The notes beneath the pieces were generated by a model. That model saw nothing but the letters and a program-made list of their open reading frames with translations, was not told the origin of the DNA and searched no databases. From the NCBI GenBank assembly GCA_029266295.1, contig JAQSXD010000054.1:1-12662 (forward strand): a stretch of 12,662 nt of DNA. Reading direction: 5' to 3'. Positions 1-6,068 of the stretch are shown here, piece after piece. This stretch comes from Bacillota bacterium (GTDB lineage Bacteria; Bacillota; Clostridia; Peptostreptococcales; Anaerovoracaceae). Within the stretch, counting starts at the first letter, position 1. Each line of letters starts with the position of its first letter. The position numbers and the translations under genes are program-made.

Positions 1-575
1 GCGAATTCGGCACGGGTGATATTGGCTGCAGGGTTCAGCCTGCCATTGGTACCGTTAATATAGCCGGCAGCCGCGAGAGCTGACACGGAGGATTGCGCCC
101 ACGAAGACACAGCGGACGCGTCACTGAATTTGCTCAGGGTAGCGCTGCCTTCAGATGGAAGCTTGAATGCTCTTGCAAGCACGGTGAATACTTCCTGGCG
201 GGTGACAACGCTTTCTGGCGAAAGCTTGCCTCCGGTACCTTGGAACGTTCCCATGCTCACGGCTTTGGCCATTTCGTCATAATACCATGCGCCTGCCTTA
301 ACATCTGAAAAAGCTGCAAGAGACGCCTTTTGAGAGCTGCCGAAGGCTCTGTTCAGGATGGTCGCAAGCTGCGCTCTGGTCAGATTTTCCTGAGGCATAA
401 TTTTTCCGTCTGAGCCGGTAAGCAATCCGTTACTCACAGCCTTTTCCATTGCTGCTTTTGACCAGTCACCCGGCATGTCGGAAAACTGGGGCGTTTCAGC
501 CGCCGCGATCGTTGGTGTGATCCCCAGGATCATAACCAAAACCAATAAAACCGATAACACTTTTTTTACTTTCAT
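1..575 (-). CDS. SLH-domain cell-surface protein, N-terminal part (runs off window)
   Basis: Reading leftward from an ATG at 575 gives 191 complete codons with no stop before the window edge, so the gene is partial. Residues 1-26 form a classical signal peptide (MKVKK, then a hydrophobic run ending TIAAA before E27). Three consecutive S-layer homology repeats follow, at about residues 31-79, 89-139 and 150-191. Each begins with an FSD motif and ends with a TRAQ-, TRQE- or TRAE-type block. SLH repeats anchor proteins non-covalently to secondary cell-wall polymers in Gram-positive bacteria, so the product is secreted and wall-bound. The function of whatever lies C-terminal cannot be seen. The start is supported by a GGAAGGG ribosome binding site at 584-590, 8 nt upstream. 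A TATACT at 647-652 (minus strand) could be its -10 box, but I found no convincing -35. The identification as an SLH protein is firm; its specific role is unknown. Confidence 0.93.
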   Translation of the reverse strand, partial: MKVKKVLSVLLVLVMILGITPTIAAAETPQFSDMPGDWSKAAMEKAVSNGLLTGSDGKIMPQENLTRAQLATILNRAFGSSQKASLAAFSDVKAGAWYYDEMAKAVSMGTFQGTGGKLSPESVVTRQEVFTVLARAFKLPSEGSATLSKFSDASAVSSWAQSSVSALAAAGYINGTNGRLNPAANITRAEF

Positions 576-592
576 TTCCGTTACCCTTCCTT

Positions 593-606
593 ATTCAAAT
601 TTGAAT
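593..606. repeat. 14-bp perfect palindrome in the SLH gene 5' UTR
   Basis: ATTCAAATTTGAAT is a perfect palindrome lying directly before the ribosome binding site of the leftward SLH gene. It could be an operator or simply AT-rich sequence. No known operator is matched from memory. Confidence 0.35.
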
Positions 607-675
607 TTCATTCCAATCTCATTCTTGATCTTTCCTTGTCGCTCCAAGTATACTGTAGATTTTTTGCGATTGATA

Positions 676-690
676 TCACCCGGTGGGTGA
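676..690. repeat. inverted repeat in the SLH/fluoride-operon intergenic region
   Basis: TCACCC-ggt-GGGTGA has 6-bp perfect arms around a 3-nt spacer. It lies between the leftward SLH gene and the rightward riboswitch promoter, upstream of both. It has the size of a dimeric repressor site, but its partner is unknown. Confidence 0.35.
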
Positions 691-742
691 ATCTGCTGTA
701 TTAAAATCGTGAGATGATGAAATGGAAAAAGCAAAAACTGTA

Positions 743-771
743 TTGAATGTAACGCATGAAGATGGTATGAT
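743..771 (+). promoter_or_regulatory. promoter of the fluoride-riboswitch operon
   Basis: TTGAAT (743-748), a 17-nt spacer, then TATGAT (766-771) preceded by TGG, giving an extended -10. Transcription should begin near 778, about 17 nt before the first base of the riboswitch aptamer at 795, which fits a transcript that starts just upstream of the switch. The -10 box lies inside an inverted repeat, ATGGTA-TGAT-TACCAT (762-777), which could also be a protein site. Confidence 0.75.
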
Positions 772-794
772 TACCATGTAATGAGATAATTAAC

Positions 795-840
795 AGGCGA
801 TGGAGTTCGCCTAAACTGCAGTTTTGCTAATGACTCCTAC
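795..840 (+). promoter_or_regulatory. fluoride riboswitch (crcB motif) aptamer
   Basis: The sequence follows the crcB-motif consensus closely. P1 is AGGCG (795-799) with CGCCT (808-812), enclosing the loop ATGGAGTT. The conserved CTAAACTGC block follows, then a short P2 with GCA (818-820) and TGC (825-827), then the conserved GCTAATG block. GGAGT in the P1 loop (802-806) is complementary to ACTCC (833-837), which is the pseudoknot expected for this class. Known aptamers of the class bind F- through a Mg2+ cluster. The downstream crcB pair in the same operon independently supports the call. Because ACTCC is also part of the terminator stem that follows, ligand binding should favour read-through (ON switch). 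Confidence 0.95.
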
Positions 841-875
841 AATTGAGAATTTACTCATTGTAGGAGATTTTTTTT
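834..875 (+). terminator. riboswitch-controlled intrinsic terminator (expression platform)
   Basis: CTCCTACAAT (834-843) pairs with ATTGTAGGAG (857-866), and an inner GAG/CTC (845-847 with 854-856) extends the stem past one bulged T. Eight Ts follow at 868-875. The 5' arm reuses CTCC at 834-837, the bases needed for the aptamer pseudoknot, so the two folds exclude each other. Fluoride bound: no terminator, genes on. Fluoride absent: termination before the first gene. Confidence 0.93.
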
Positions 876-892
876 GTTATGGAGAAAGAATC

Positions 893-1585
893 ATGAATTA
901 TTCAAATGAAGTTCAAGAAATGGTGTGTGTAGCAAAGGGCGCGAATCATGGCCCGGCGCCGATTCCGCAAGAAGGAAGGTGGACACAGGCAAAAGAGGTA
1001 AAAGATATCTGCGGGTTGACTCATGGAGTGGGTTGGTGCGCGCCGCAGCAAGGTGCCTGTAAGCTTACCTTGAATGTCAAGGATGGAATGATTGAAGAAG
1101 CGCTGGTTGAGACTTTGGGTTGTTCTGGAATGACGCATTCAGCAGCAATGGCTGCCGAAATACTGCCGGGAAAGACGATCTTAGAGGCACTGAATACTGA
1201 TCTGGTATGTGATGCGATCAACACCGCGATGAGGGAATTATTCCTGCAAATCGTCTATGGAAGATCACAGACCGCGTTTTCTGAAGGCGGCCTTCCCATC
1301 GGCGCAGGGCTTGAGGATTTGGGAAAGGGTTTAAGAAGCCAAATTGGGACAATGTATGGCACTCTGGCAAAAGGGCCGAGATATATGGAAATGGCGGAGG
1401 GATACGTAACCCATATTGCGCTTGATGAAAACAGTGAAATTATCGGGTATGAATTTGTTCATCTTGGGAAGATGATGGATATGATCAAAAAAGGCACCGA
1501 CGCCAATGAAGCTCTCAAAAAAGCGACTGGGAAGTATGGCAGATTTGATGAGGCAGTAACGGTCGTTGACCCTAGATGCGAATAA
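893..1585 (+). CDS. NifU/IscU-like iron-sulfur scaffold-type protein, first gene of the fluoride-riboswitch operon
   Basis: A 230-residue protein. The central segment, about residues 54-100 (GACKLTLNVKDG, then ETLGCSGMTHSAAMAAE, then LPGKTILEA), resembles the IscU/NifU N-terminal fold, including the Gly-Cys-Gly/Ser turn and the GKT/GKS-LxEA helix. Cysteines are at 12, 40, 49, 56, 77, 106 and 229. C77 matches the second scaffold cysteine of IscU, but C56 does not align exactly with the first, and the usual third one (HCS motif) is not evident. Cluster chemistry may therefore differ from IscU, and C40, C49, C56 and C77 are the candidate ligands. About 130 extra C-terminal residues lie beyond the IscU-like core. 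The start is ATG 893, 4 nt after GGAGAAAG (881-888). An in-frame TTG at 824 lies inside the riboswitch and is not credible. The gene is followed after 14 nt by the GGGtGRT gene. The Fe-S role is inferred from family resemblance; its role under fluoride is unknown. Confidence 0.82.
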   Translation: MNYSNEVQEMVCVAKGANHGPAPIPQEGRWTQAKEVKDICGLTHGVGWCAPQQGACKLTLNVKDGMIEEALVETLGCSGMTHSAAMAAEILPGKTILEALNTDLVCDAINTAMRELFLQIVYGRSQTAFSEGGLPIGAGLEDLGKGLRSQIGTMYGTLAKGPRYMEMAEGYVTHIALDENSEIIGYEFVHLGKMMDMIKKGTDANEALKKATGKYGRFDEAVTVVDPRCE

Positions 1586-1599
1586 GGGAGGAAAATCAT

Positions 1600-2598
1600 A
1601 TGGCACTTTTTGAAAGTTATGAAAGAAGAATCGAACAGATCAATGCTGTTTTGAAAAAGAATGGAATAGGAACTCTGGAAGAAGCCAAAATAATTTGCGA
1701 TGGCAAAGGCGTTGATGCATACAATATAGCAAAATCGATCCAGCCCATTTGTTTTGAAAATGCCTGCTGGGCGTATATCGTCGGAGCTGCACTCGCCATT
1801 CAGCGGGGATGTACGAAAGCCGCGGACGCTGCCGAAGTGATCGGTGAAGGCCTTCAGGCATTCTGTATTCCAGGATCCGTCGGTGATGACCGGAGGGTTG
1901 GCCTTGGTCATGGAAACCTTGCCGCAATGCTGCTGCGGGAAGATACAAAATGCTTTGCTTTTCTTGCAGGACATGAATCCTTTGCTGCAGCGGAGGGAGC
2001 AATCGGAATTGCCAAATCCGCCAATAAGGTCAGAATAGAGCCTTTGCGGGTTATATTAAACGGACTTGGAAAAGATGCAGCACAGATCATATCCAGAATC
2101 AACGGATTTACATATGTACAAACGAAGTTTGATTACGGAACTGGGAAATTAAATATTGTTCGTGAAATATCCTATTCTCAGGGCGATAAGGCGAAGGTTC
2201 GCTGCTACGGAGCAGATGATGTCAGGGAAGGTGTTGCTGTGATGCATCATGAAAATGTGGACGTATCCATCACTGGAAATTCAACAAACCCGACGAGATT
2301 TCAGCATCCGGTAGCCGGAACATACAAGAAGGAATGTTATGAACAGGGCAGAAAATATTTCTCTGTAGCCTCTGGCGGCGGAACAGGGAGAACGCTTCAC
2401 CCGGATAATATGGCGGCAGGACCAGCTTCTTACGGTATGACGGATACCATGGGCAGGATGCATTCTGATGCTCAGTTTGCAGGATCCTCCTCGGTACCGG
2501 CCCACGTGGAAATGATGGGATTTCTGGGAATGGGAAACAATCCCATGGTGGGAGCTACGGTAGCGGTTGCTGTAGCCATAGAAGAAGCAATGAAGTAA
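1600..2598 (+). CDS. GGGtGRT-family protein of unknown function
   Basis: A 332-residue soluble protein with no signal peptide and no clear membrane segment. It carries the family-defining string GGGTGRT at residues 259-265, followed by LHPDN. It is also rich in glycine and has conserved-looking HENVDVSITGNST (about 217-229) and HSDAQFAGSSSVPAH (about 288-302) blocks. The family is named for its motif, and I know of no established activity. Glycine-rich loops and several His/Asp/Cys residues would suit a nucleotide- or metal-binding enzyme, but that is a guess. The start ATG at 1600 is preceded by GGGAGG (1586-1591) with 8-nt spacing; an earlier in-frame codon at 1576 overlaps the upstream gene and lacks a site. 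It sits 14 nt after the Fe-S scaffold-like gene, and I recall the two families being neighbours in Clostridia, suggesting they act together. Both are under the fluoride switch here. Confidence 0.85.
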   Translation: MALFESYERRIEQINAVLKKNGIGTLEEAKIICDGKGVDAYNIAKSIQPICFENACWAYIVGAALAIQRGCTKAADAAEVIGEGLQAFCIPGSVGDDRRVGLGHGNLAAMLLREDTKCFAFLAGHESFAAAEGAIGIAKSANKVRIEPLRVILNGLGKDAAQIISRINGFTYVQTKFDYGTGKLNIVREISYSQGDKAKVRCYGADDVREGVAVMHHENVDVSITGNSTNPTRFQHPVAGTYKKECYEQGRKYFSVASGGGTGRTLHPDNMAAGPASYGMTDTMGRMHSDAQFAGSSSVPAHVEMMGFLGMGNNPMVGATVAVAVAIEEAMK

Positions 2599-2654
2599 AA
2601 GAATTGGATTGAAGCGATCATACGATAATAATAATGATTTGAAAGGGGTTTCTG

Positions 2655-3290
2655 ATGACTGATTATTTAATGCGGATCGTGGTAAATGAGCAGCAGGAGG
2701 AGAAAAAGGAGCAAACCTACAAAGCAGTATTATCCTATCTATGGGAGCAAGGTGCACCCGGCGCTACGATGCGCCGGGGGGACGCAGGAATTGATAATGA
2801 AGGCAATGTAAGATTTGACTTTCTGGAGGATGTCTATTATAACAATTTACCGATCATTATCGAATCGATTTTAGACGGAGCTGTCATACAAAAATTGGAG
2901 GGGGGTATGAAATCATTGGTTAAGCATGGTCAGATCAGCATATCAAAAGGCTTTGACGAAGCCGATTTCAATGAACAGGAATACTTCATCGTCAAGGTGT
3001 ATACAAGCGAAAAGAAAAAGCTGCTCAAAAAAGAACAGTCTGAGAAAATATTATCGTTTCTGCGCTCCAAAAATGTGATATGGGCTACCGTCACAAAAGG
3101 AATCGCCGGGTACGGCAGAGATCATGTTATTTACAGCCAGCATTTGTTTCCGTTGAGCGAGCATATGCCGCTGGTTGTTGAGTGCATTGTCGATAAAGAC
3201 AATCACTCCAGCTTGATCGAAGAACTGAGGCAAGTGATAACCGAGGGTGCGGTGATCAGCCTGCCTGTTGATCTAATACTTAATCGGTAG
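2655..3290 (+). CDS. tandem DUF190 (PII-like) protein, CrcB-associated
   Basis: A 211-residue protein made of two copies of a DUF190 domain, at about residues 1-100 and 106-211. The halves align through ATMRRGDAG... versus ATVTKGIAG..., then LPIIIESILD versus MPLVVECIVD, followed by the terminal beta-strand. DUF190 proteins have a PII-like alpha/beta fold and are commonly encoded next to crcB fluoride channels; single-domain proteins of about 100 residues are usual, so this is a fused duplicate. The second half keeps the GIAGYG loop, while the first reads GDAGID and appears more diverged. The ATG at 2655 follows GAAAGGGG (2641-2648). The gene lies 56 nt after the GGGtGRT gene and 22 nt before the first crcB. 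By analogy with PII/GlnB and AmtB it might sense a nucleotide or gate the adjacent channel, but this is inference. Confidence 0.88.
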   Translation: MTDYLMRIVVNEQQEEKKEQTYKAVLSYLWEQGAPGATMRRGDAGIDNEGNVRFDFLEDVYYNNLPIIIESILDGAVIQKLEGGMKSLVKHGQISISKGFDEADFNEQEYFIVKVYTSEKKKLLKKEQSEKILSFLRSKNVIWATVTKGIAGYGRDHVIYSQHLFPLSEHMPLVVECIVDKDNHSSLIEELRQVITEGAVISLPVDLILNR

Positions 3291-3312
3291 ACTCTGGGGA
3301 GATTTGATTTTA

Positions 3313-3705
3313 ATGTACTATTTATATATCGCAATATTTGGGGGACTAGGAGCAGTAGCCCGCTACTGGATCAGCAATGTTTTGGAAGCAGGGATTTTTC
3401 CTTATAATACCCTTTTGATCAATCTCATTGGATGCTTCCTTCTAGCGGTTATCTTTCGATATCTCGCTACGTTTCCGAGAATTTCAAGTAATTTGATTAC
3501 CGGCATTGGAACCGGATTTGTTGGTTCCTTCACCACCTTCTCTGCTTTTAGCCTGCAAACGGCCCATCTGATTTTGGACAAGCACTATCTGCTTTCGGTG
3601 ATCTATCTAGTAGCCAGCTGCTTCGGCGGGCTTCTTTCCGCAGGACTCGGTGTATTCGTCAGTAATAAACTGATTGCAAGAAAGGAGTCTAAGGAGGATG
3701 AGTAA
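3313..3705 (+). CDS. crcB: fluoride channel subunit CrcB/Fluc (copy 1)
   Basis: A 130-residue membrane protein with four predicted helices, the standard size for Fluc. Family marks visible are GGLGAVARY (residues 10-18), N37 in the NLIG block, and GFVGSFTTFSAF (68-79) with the pore phenylalanines F76 and F79. Fluc channels export F- passively as dual-topology dimers. At the position where copy 2 has a glutamate (E81), this copy has Q82, and its motif reads GSFTTFSAF rather than GGFTTFSTF, so the two copies are not equivalent. The ATG at 3313 lies 11 nt from GGGGAG (3296-3301); an in-frame TTG at 3304 would leave only 2 nt and is less likely. The gene overlaps copy 2 by 8 nt, implying translational coupling and 1:1 production. 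Confidence 0.96.
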   Translation: MYYLYIAIFGGLGAVARYWISNVLEAGIFPYNTLLINLIGCFLLAVIFRYLATFPRISSNLITGIGTGFVGSFTTFSAFSLQTAHLILDKHYLLSVIYLVASCFGGLLSAGLGVFVSNKLIARKESKEDE

Positions 3706-4063
3706 CTATCTTATGGTTCTGATAGGAGGCTCCTGTGGTGCAGTTTGTCGTTTTGCGGTATCTTCTGTCATAAAAAGGCTTCTCTCTACAGAATTTCCGT
3801 TCGCAACGTTACTGATTAATGCCATCGGTTCCTTTTTTATTGGGCTGCTGATGTCAGCCCAACTAGGCGATTTTCATCAGCTTTTGCTGGGTACTGGTTT
3901 TATGGGCGGCTTTACCACCTTTTCAACATTTCAGTATGAGAATATTTCCTTGCTGCAAAAGAAAAGTTATTTAATCTTGTCCGCCTATATCATATCTTCT
4001 TTTGTATTATGCATCGTACTGGCTCTTCTTGGACTGCACCTTGGCGGATCTGCAATATTTTGA
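3698..4063 (+). CDS. crcB: fluoride channel subunit CrcB/Fluc (copy 2)
   Basis: A 121-residue, four-helix membrane protein. It shows GGSCGAVCRF (residues 10-19), N41 in NAIGSFFIG, and GFMGGFTTFSTFQYE (67-81), the complete form of the Fluc pore motif including E81. The ATG at 3698 overlaps the end of copy 1 as ATGAGTAA. The nearer AAGGAGG (3691-3697) abuts the ATG, so the usable ribosome binding site is probably AGGAG at 3683-3687, 10 nt upstream. Adjacent, diverged crcB pairs in Gram-positives usually encode heterodimeric channels, one subunit in each membrane orientation. That is the expected arrangement here, although it is not proved by the sequence. Confidence 0.96.
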   Translation: MSNYLMVLIGGSCGAVCRFAVSSVIKRLLSTEFPFATLLINAIGSFFIGLLMSAQLGDFHQLLLGTGFMGGFTTFSTFQYENISLLQKKSYLILSAYIISSFVLCIVLALLGLHLGGSAIF

Positions 4064-4113
4064 TACAATTAAAATACATTCGTTACTCCATTTTATTCGC
4101 TATGAGGTGCATT

Positions 4114-4776
4114 ATGATCAAGGGGATTGTTTTTGATATGGACGGTCTGATGTTTGACACGGAACGTCTTGCAAAAGAAGCGTGGACCTATGCAGGAACG
4201 CAGTTGGGACTGAATATTACACAAGAAATGGTGATCAAAACACTGGGGTTAAACATCGACGATACAAACCGGGTGCTCATGGAAGAACTGGGAGAAGCTT
4301 TCGATCTCATGGAAGCAAGGGAAATTCGGGCCGGGTATGTGACAGATTTCATTGAAAACAATGGGATTCCCATGAAGAACGGATTGCTGGAACTGTTGAA
4401 TTATCTAAAAGGAAACGACTATAAAATAACCGTTGCAACCTCCAGCGAACATGAGGTTGCACGTTATAATTTCCGGAGGGCAGGCATTTCCGATTTCTTT
4501 GATCAGATCGTTTGCGGCGATATGATTGAGCAAGGGAAACCTGCGCCGGATATTTATTTGAGAGCAAGTGAAATTATTGGGATTCCCCCTGACGAATGTC
4601 TGGCATTGGAGGATTCCCCCATGGGAATATTAGCAGCCCACAGGGCTGGCCTGAAACCCGTTATGATCCCGGATTTGAAGCAGCCCGATGAGGAGACGAC
4701 AAAACTGCTTTACGCTAGGCTGACTACGCTACACGATGTGATCGAGCTACTGACGAGGGAAAACAAGAGCATATAA
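4114..4776 (+). CDS. HAD-superfamily phosphatase, beta-phosphoglucomutase-like
   Basis: A 220-residue cytosolic protein with all four HAD motifs: I, FDMDG with nucleophile D8 and acid/base D10; II, VATSS at 107-111; III, K142 in GKPAP; IV, E166-D167 in LEDSPMG. A helical cap lies between motifs I and II (about residues 15-90), placing it in subfamily IA near beta-phosphoglucomutase and small sugar-phosphate phosphatases. The substrate cannot be told from sequence. The ATG at 4114 follows GAGGTG (4104-4109); an ATG at 4102 would also be in frame, but 4114 gives the usual short lead into FDMDG. It begins 50 nt after crcB copy 2 with no obvious terminator or promoter between, so it is probably the last gene of the fluoride operon. 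HAD phosphatases are inhibited by metal fluorides that mimic phosphate, so a link to fluoride stress is plausible but unproved. Confidence 0.88.
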   Translation: MIKGIVFDMDGLMFDTERLAKEAWTYAGTQLGLNITQEMVIKTLGLNIDDTNRVLMEELGEAFDLMEAREIRAGYVTDFIENNGIPMKNGLLELLNYLKGNDYKITVATSSEHEVARYNFRRAGISDFFDQIVCGDMIEQGKPAPDIYLRASEIIGIPPDECLALEDSPMGILAAHRAGLKPVMIPDLKQPDEETTKLLYARLTTLHDVIELLTRENKSI

Positions 4777-4841
4777 AGCTCATCGCAATATAACAAAATA
4801 ATCCCTAATTGCTGGGTGGTAAATGCAAAGAATTGAAGATG

Positions 4842-4878
4842 AAAAAAGATATGCTCTGTATCTTGAGCATACCTTTTG
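4842..4878. terminator. bidirectional intrinsic terminator
   Basis: TATGCTC (4850-4856) and GAGCATA (4865-4871) form a 7-bp stem with an 8-nt loop. On the minus strand it is followed by six Ts (the A-run at 4842-4847), which suits the leftward LysM gene. On the plus strand four Ts follow at 4874-4877, a weaker stop for the fluoride operon. Confidence 0.72.
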
Positions 4879-4893
4879 ATTGGAGTAGTATAA

Positions 4894-5952
4894 TTATTTT
4901 ATGATGATTTCATTACTGTTTTTATAAGCCTCTGCCACTGCGCCCAGGAAATCACCGTGAGAATCTCTCAGTGACATGGTTGCGCCGGATACTACATCGG
5001 CTAAGTCTGCTTTTTCATCTGCTGTGAGCTTGTTGTATTTTGCAAGGTCATCAGCGTTGGTGGTATCTGCTTTAATCGGTCTGCCAGCAGTTGTGGTATA
5101 CTTTGCAAACCATGCTTCTAATTCAGCAACGGTCTTTCCTTTGAAGAAGTTCTGGTAGAAGTCCATCTGCTTATACCATTCATTGGCTGGATTCATGTGA
5201 TAAGAATCCCCACGCTGTCTTTTTGTTAACCATCCATTCACTTCGGCAGCCGCGGATTCCTTCGTATTTACGGAAACTCCCGTAATCTTTCCGGTTTCAT
5301 GTTCGGCAATATTATAGCCTTCTTTGTCAGGCCAGCCTGAGAAATGAGGCATCGATGCACCGTCATAGTTGGGTGTTGCAACTTCATAACCATCAATAAA
5401 TACATCGATGATTCTGCCCTGTGTATCAAAGGTTGCTCTTGCCATAGCGATGTTAAAGCTGTAAACGGGAACACCGGTCTCATCTGCTCCCGGGCCGTTT
5501 CTGAATGCAACTTTATAACCCATGCCTTCAGATACTTTGGTGCCGCTTGTGGACGGAGCGGTGCTGCCTGTAGCTGGAACGGCGCTGCCAGTGGAAGTGG
5601 TAGCTCCTGCCGCAACTACAACTTTCTGCCCCACGTAGATCAGGTTTTTGTTCTTAATCTGTGGGTTCAGATCCAGCAGTTGGTCCAGCGTAGTGCTGTG
5701 CCTGGAAGCAATCTTCGCCAGGGTGTCGCCGCTTACGACTACATAAACGCCGGCGCCTGCAGGGACGCTGACTGTAGTTGTTCCCGATTTGACAGGAGTG
5801 GCAGGCTTCGCTGGAGCTGGCGCCTGCGTCGGCTCTTCTGTCCATGCGGTAGCGGCAGAGACCGCATCCGTATCATCGGAGAAGGCCGGTGCAACTGCAA
5901 ATGAGGTTAGAACCAGCAGCATTACCATAAAATGTACTAAGAATTTTTTCAA
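4894..5952 (-). CDS. secreted LysM protein with FMN-binding-like, flavinylation-motif domain
   Basis: A 352-residue exported protein. Residues 1-24 are a signal peptide (no lipobox). A Pro/Ala/Thr-rich linker (about 35-65) leads to a LysM domain at 69-112 (YVVVSGDTLAKIA, then LNPQIKNKNLIYVGQKVVV), which binds peptidoglycan. After a Ser/Thr/Gly-rich linker, residues 145-352 resemble clostridial secreted FMN-binding proteins: a TKRQRGDSYHMN...EWYKQMDFY...GKTVAELEAWF block, then DVVSGATMS (D319-T325) matching the ApbE flavinylation consensus Dxx[ST]GA[ST]. T325 is the expected site of covalent FMN. Such proteins carry electrons outside the membrane, so a wall-held electron carrier is inferred. 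No redox partner or ApbE gene is in the window. The start is a TTG, chosen because a perfect AAGGAGG site lies 8 nt upstream and the signal peptide begins directly (MKKFL). Confidence 0.87.
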   Translation of the reverse strand: MKKFLVHFMVMLLVLTSFAVAPAFSDDTDAVSAATAWTEEPTQAPAPAKPATPVKSGTTTVSVPAGAGVYVVVSGDTLAKIASRHSTTLDQLLDLNPQIKNKNLIYVGQKVVVAAGATTSTGSAVPATGSTAPSTSGTKVSEGMGYKVAFRNGPGADETGVPVYSFNIAMARATFDTQGRIIDVFIDGYEVATPNYDGASMPHFSGWPDKEGYNIAEHETGKITGVSVNTKESAAAEVNGWLTKRQRGDSYHMNPANEWYKQMDFYQNFFKGKTVAELEAWFAKYTTTAGRPIKADTTNADDLAKYNKLTADEKADLADVVSGATMSLRDSHGDFLGAVAEAYKNSNEIIIK

Positions 5953-5973
5953 TTAGGTACCTCCTTCTTTCTC

Positions 5974-6022
5974 TTTGGGGCGTAAAAACTCTTTTTAATG
6001 CTTGGAAGTTGATTGCCCCAAA
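5974..6022 (-). promoter_or_regulatory. structured 5' UTR of the LysM/FMN gene
   Basis: On the minus strand, TTTGGGGC (6022-6015) pairs with GCCCCAAA (5981-5974), an 8-bp stem enclosing 33 nt that include a small AAAAA-gag-TTTTT hairpin. The 3' arm ends a few bases before the ribosome binding site. No known riboswitch class is recognised. It may control message stability or translation. Confidence 0.45.
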
Positions 6023-6040
6023 ACAATAGTTTACCGAAGG

Positions 6041-6068
6041 ATTATACCAATGGAGAGAGGGGTTTAAA
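6041..6068 (-). promoter_or_regulatory. promoter of the LysM/FMN gene
   Basis: On the minus strand, TTTAAA (6068-6063), a 16-nt spacer, then a perfect TATAAT (6046-6041) preceded by TGG, an extended -10. The predicted start near 6034 gives a leader of about 80 nt containing the stem at 5974-6022. Confidence 0.68.

Noticed and set aside
722..781. 19-codon reading frame (MEKAKTVLNVTHEDGMITM)
   Set aside because: It spans the -35 and -10 boxes of the riboswitch promoter, has no good ribosome binding site and matches nothing I recognise.
834..866. Inverted repeat read as a possible insertion-element end or attachment site
   Set aside because: It is fully explained as the riboswitch expression-platform terminator.
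824..892. N-terminal extension of the Fe-S scaffold-like protein from TTG 824
   Set aside because: It would be translated from the riboswitch aptamer and its terminator hairpin. ATG 893 has a proper GGAGAAAG site and gives the sensible N-terminus.
5344..5904. 186-codon plus-strand frame opposite the LysM/FMN gene
   Set aside because: The translation is low-complexity and rich in Cys, Gly and Arg. The minus-strand gene has a signal peptide, LysM and FMN domain with a perfect ribosome binding site.
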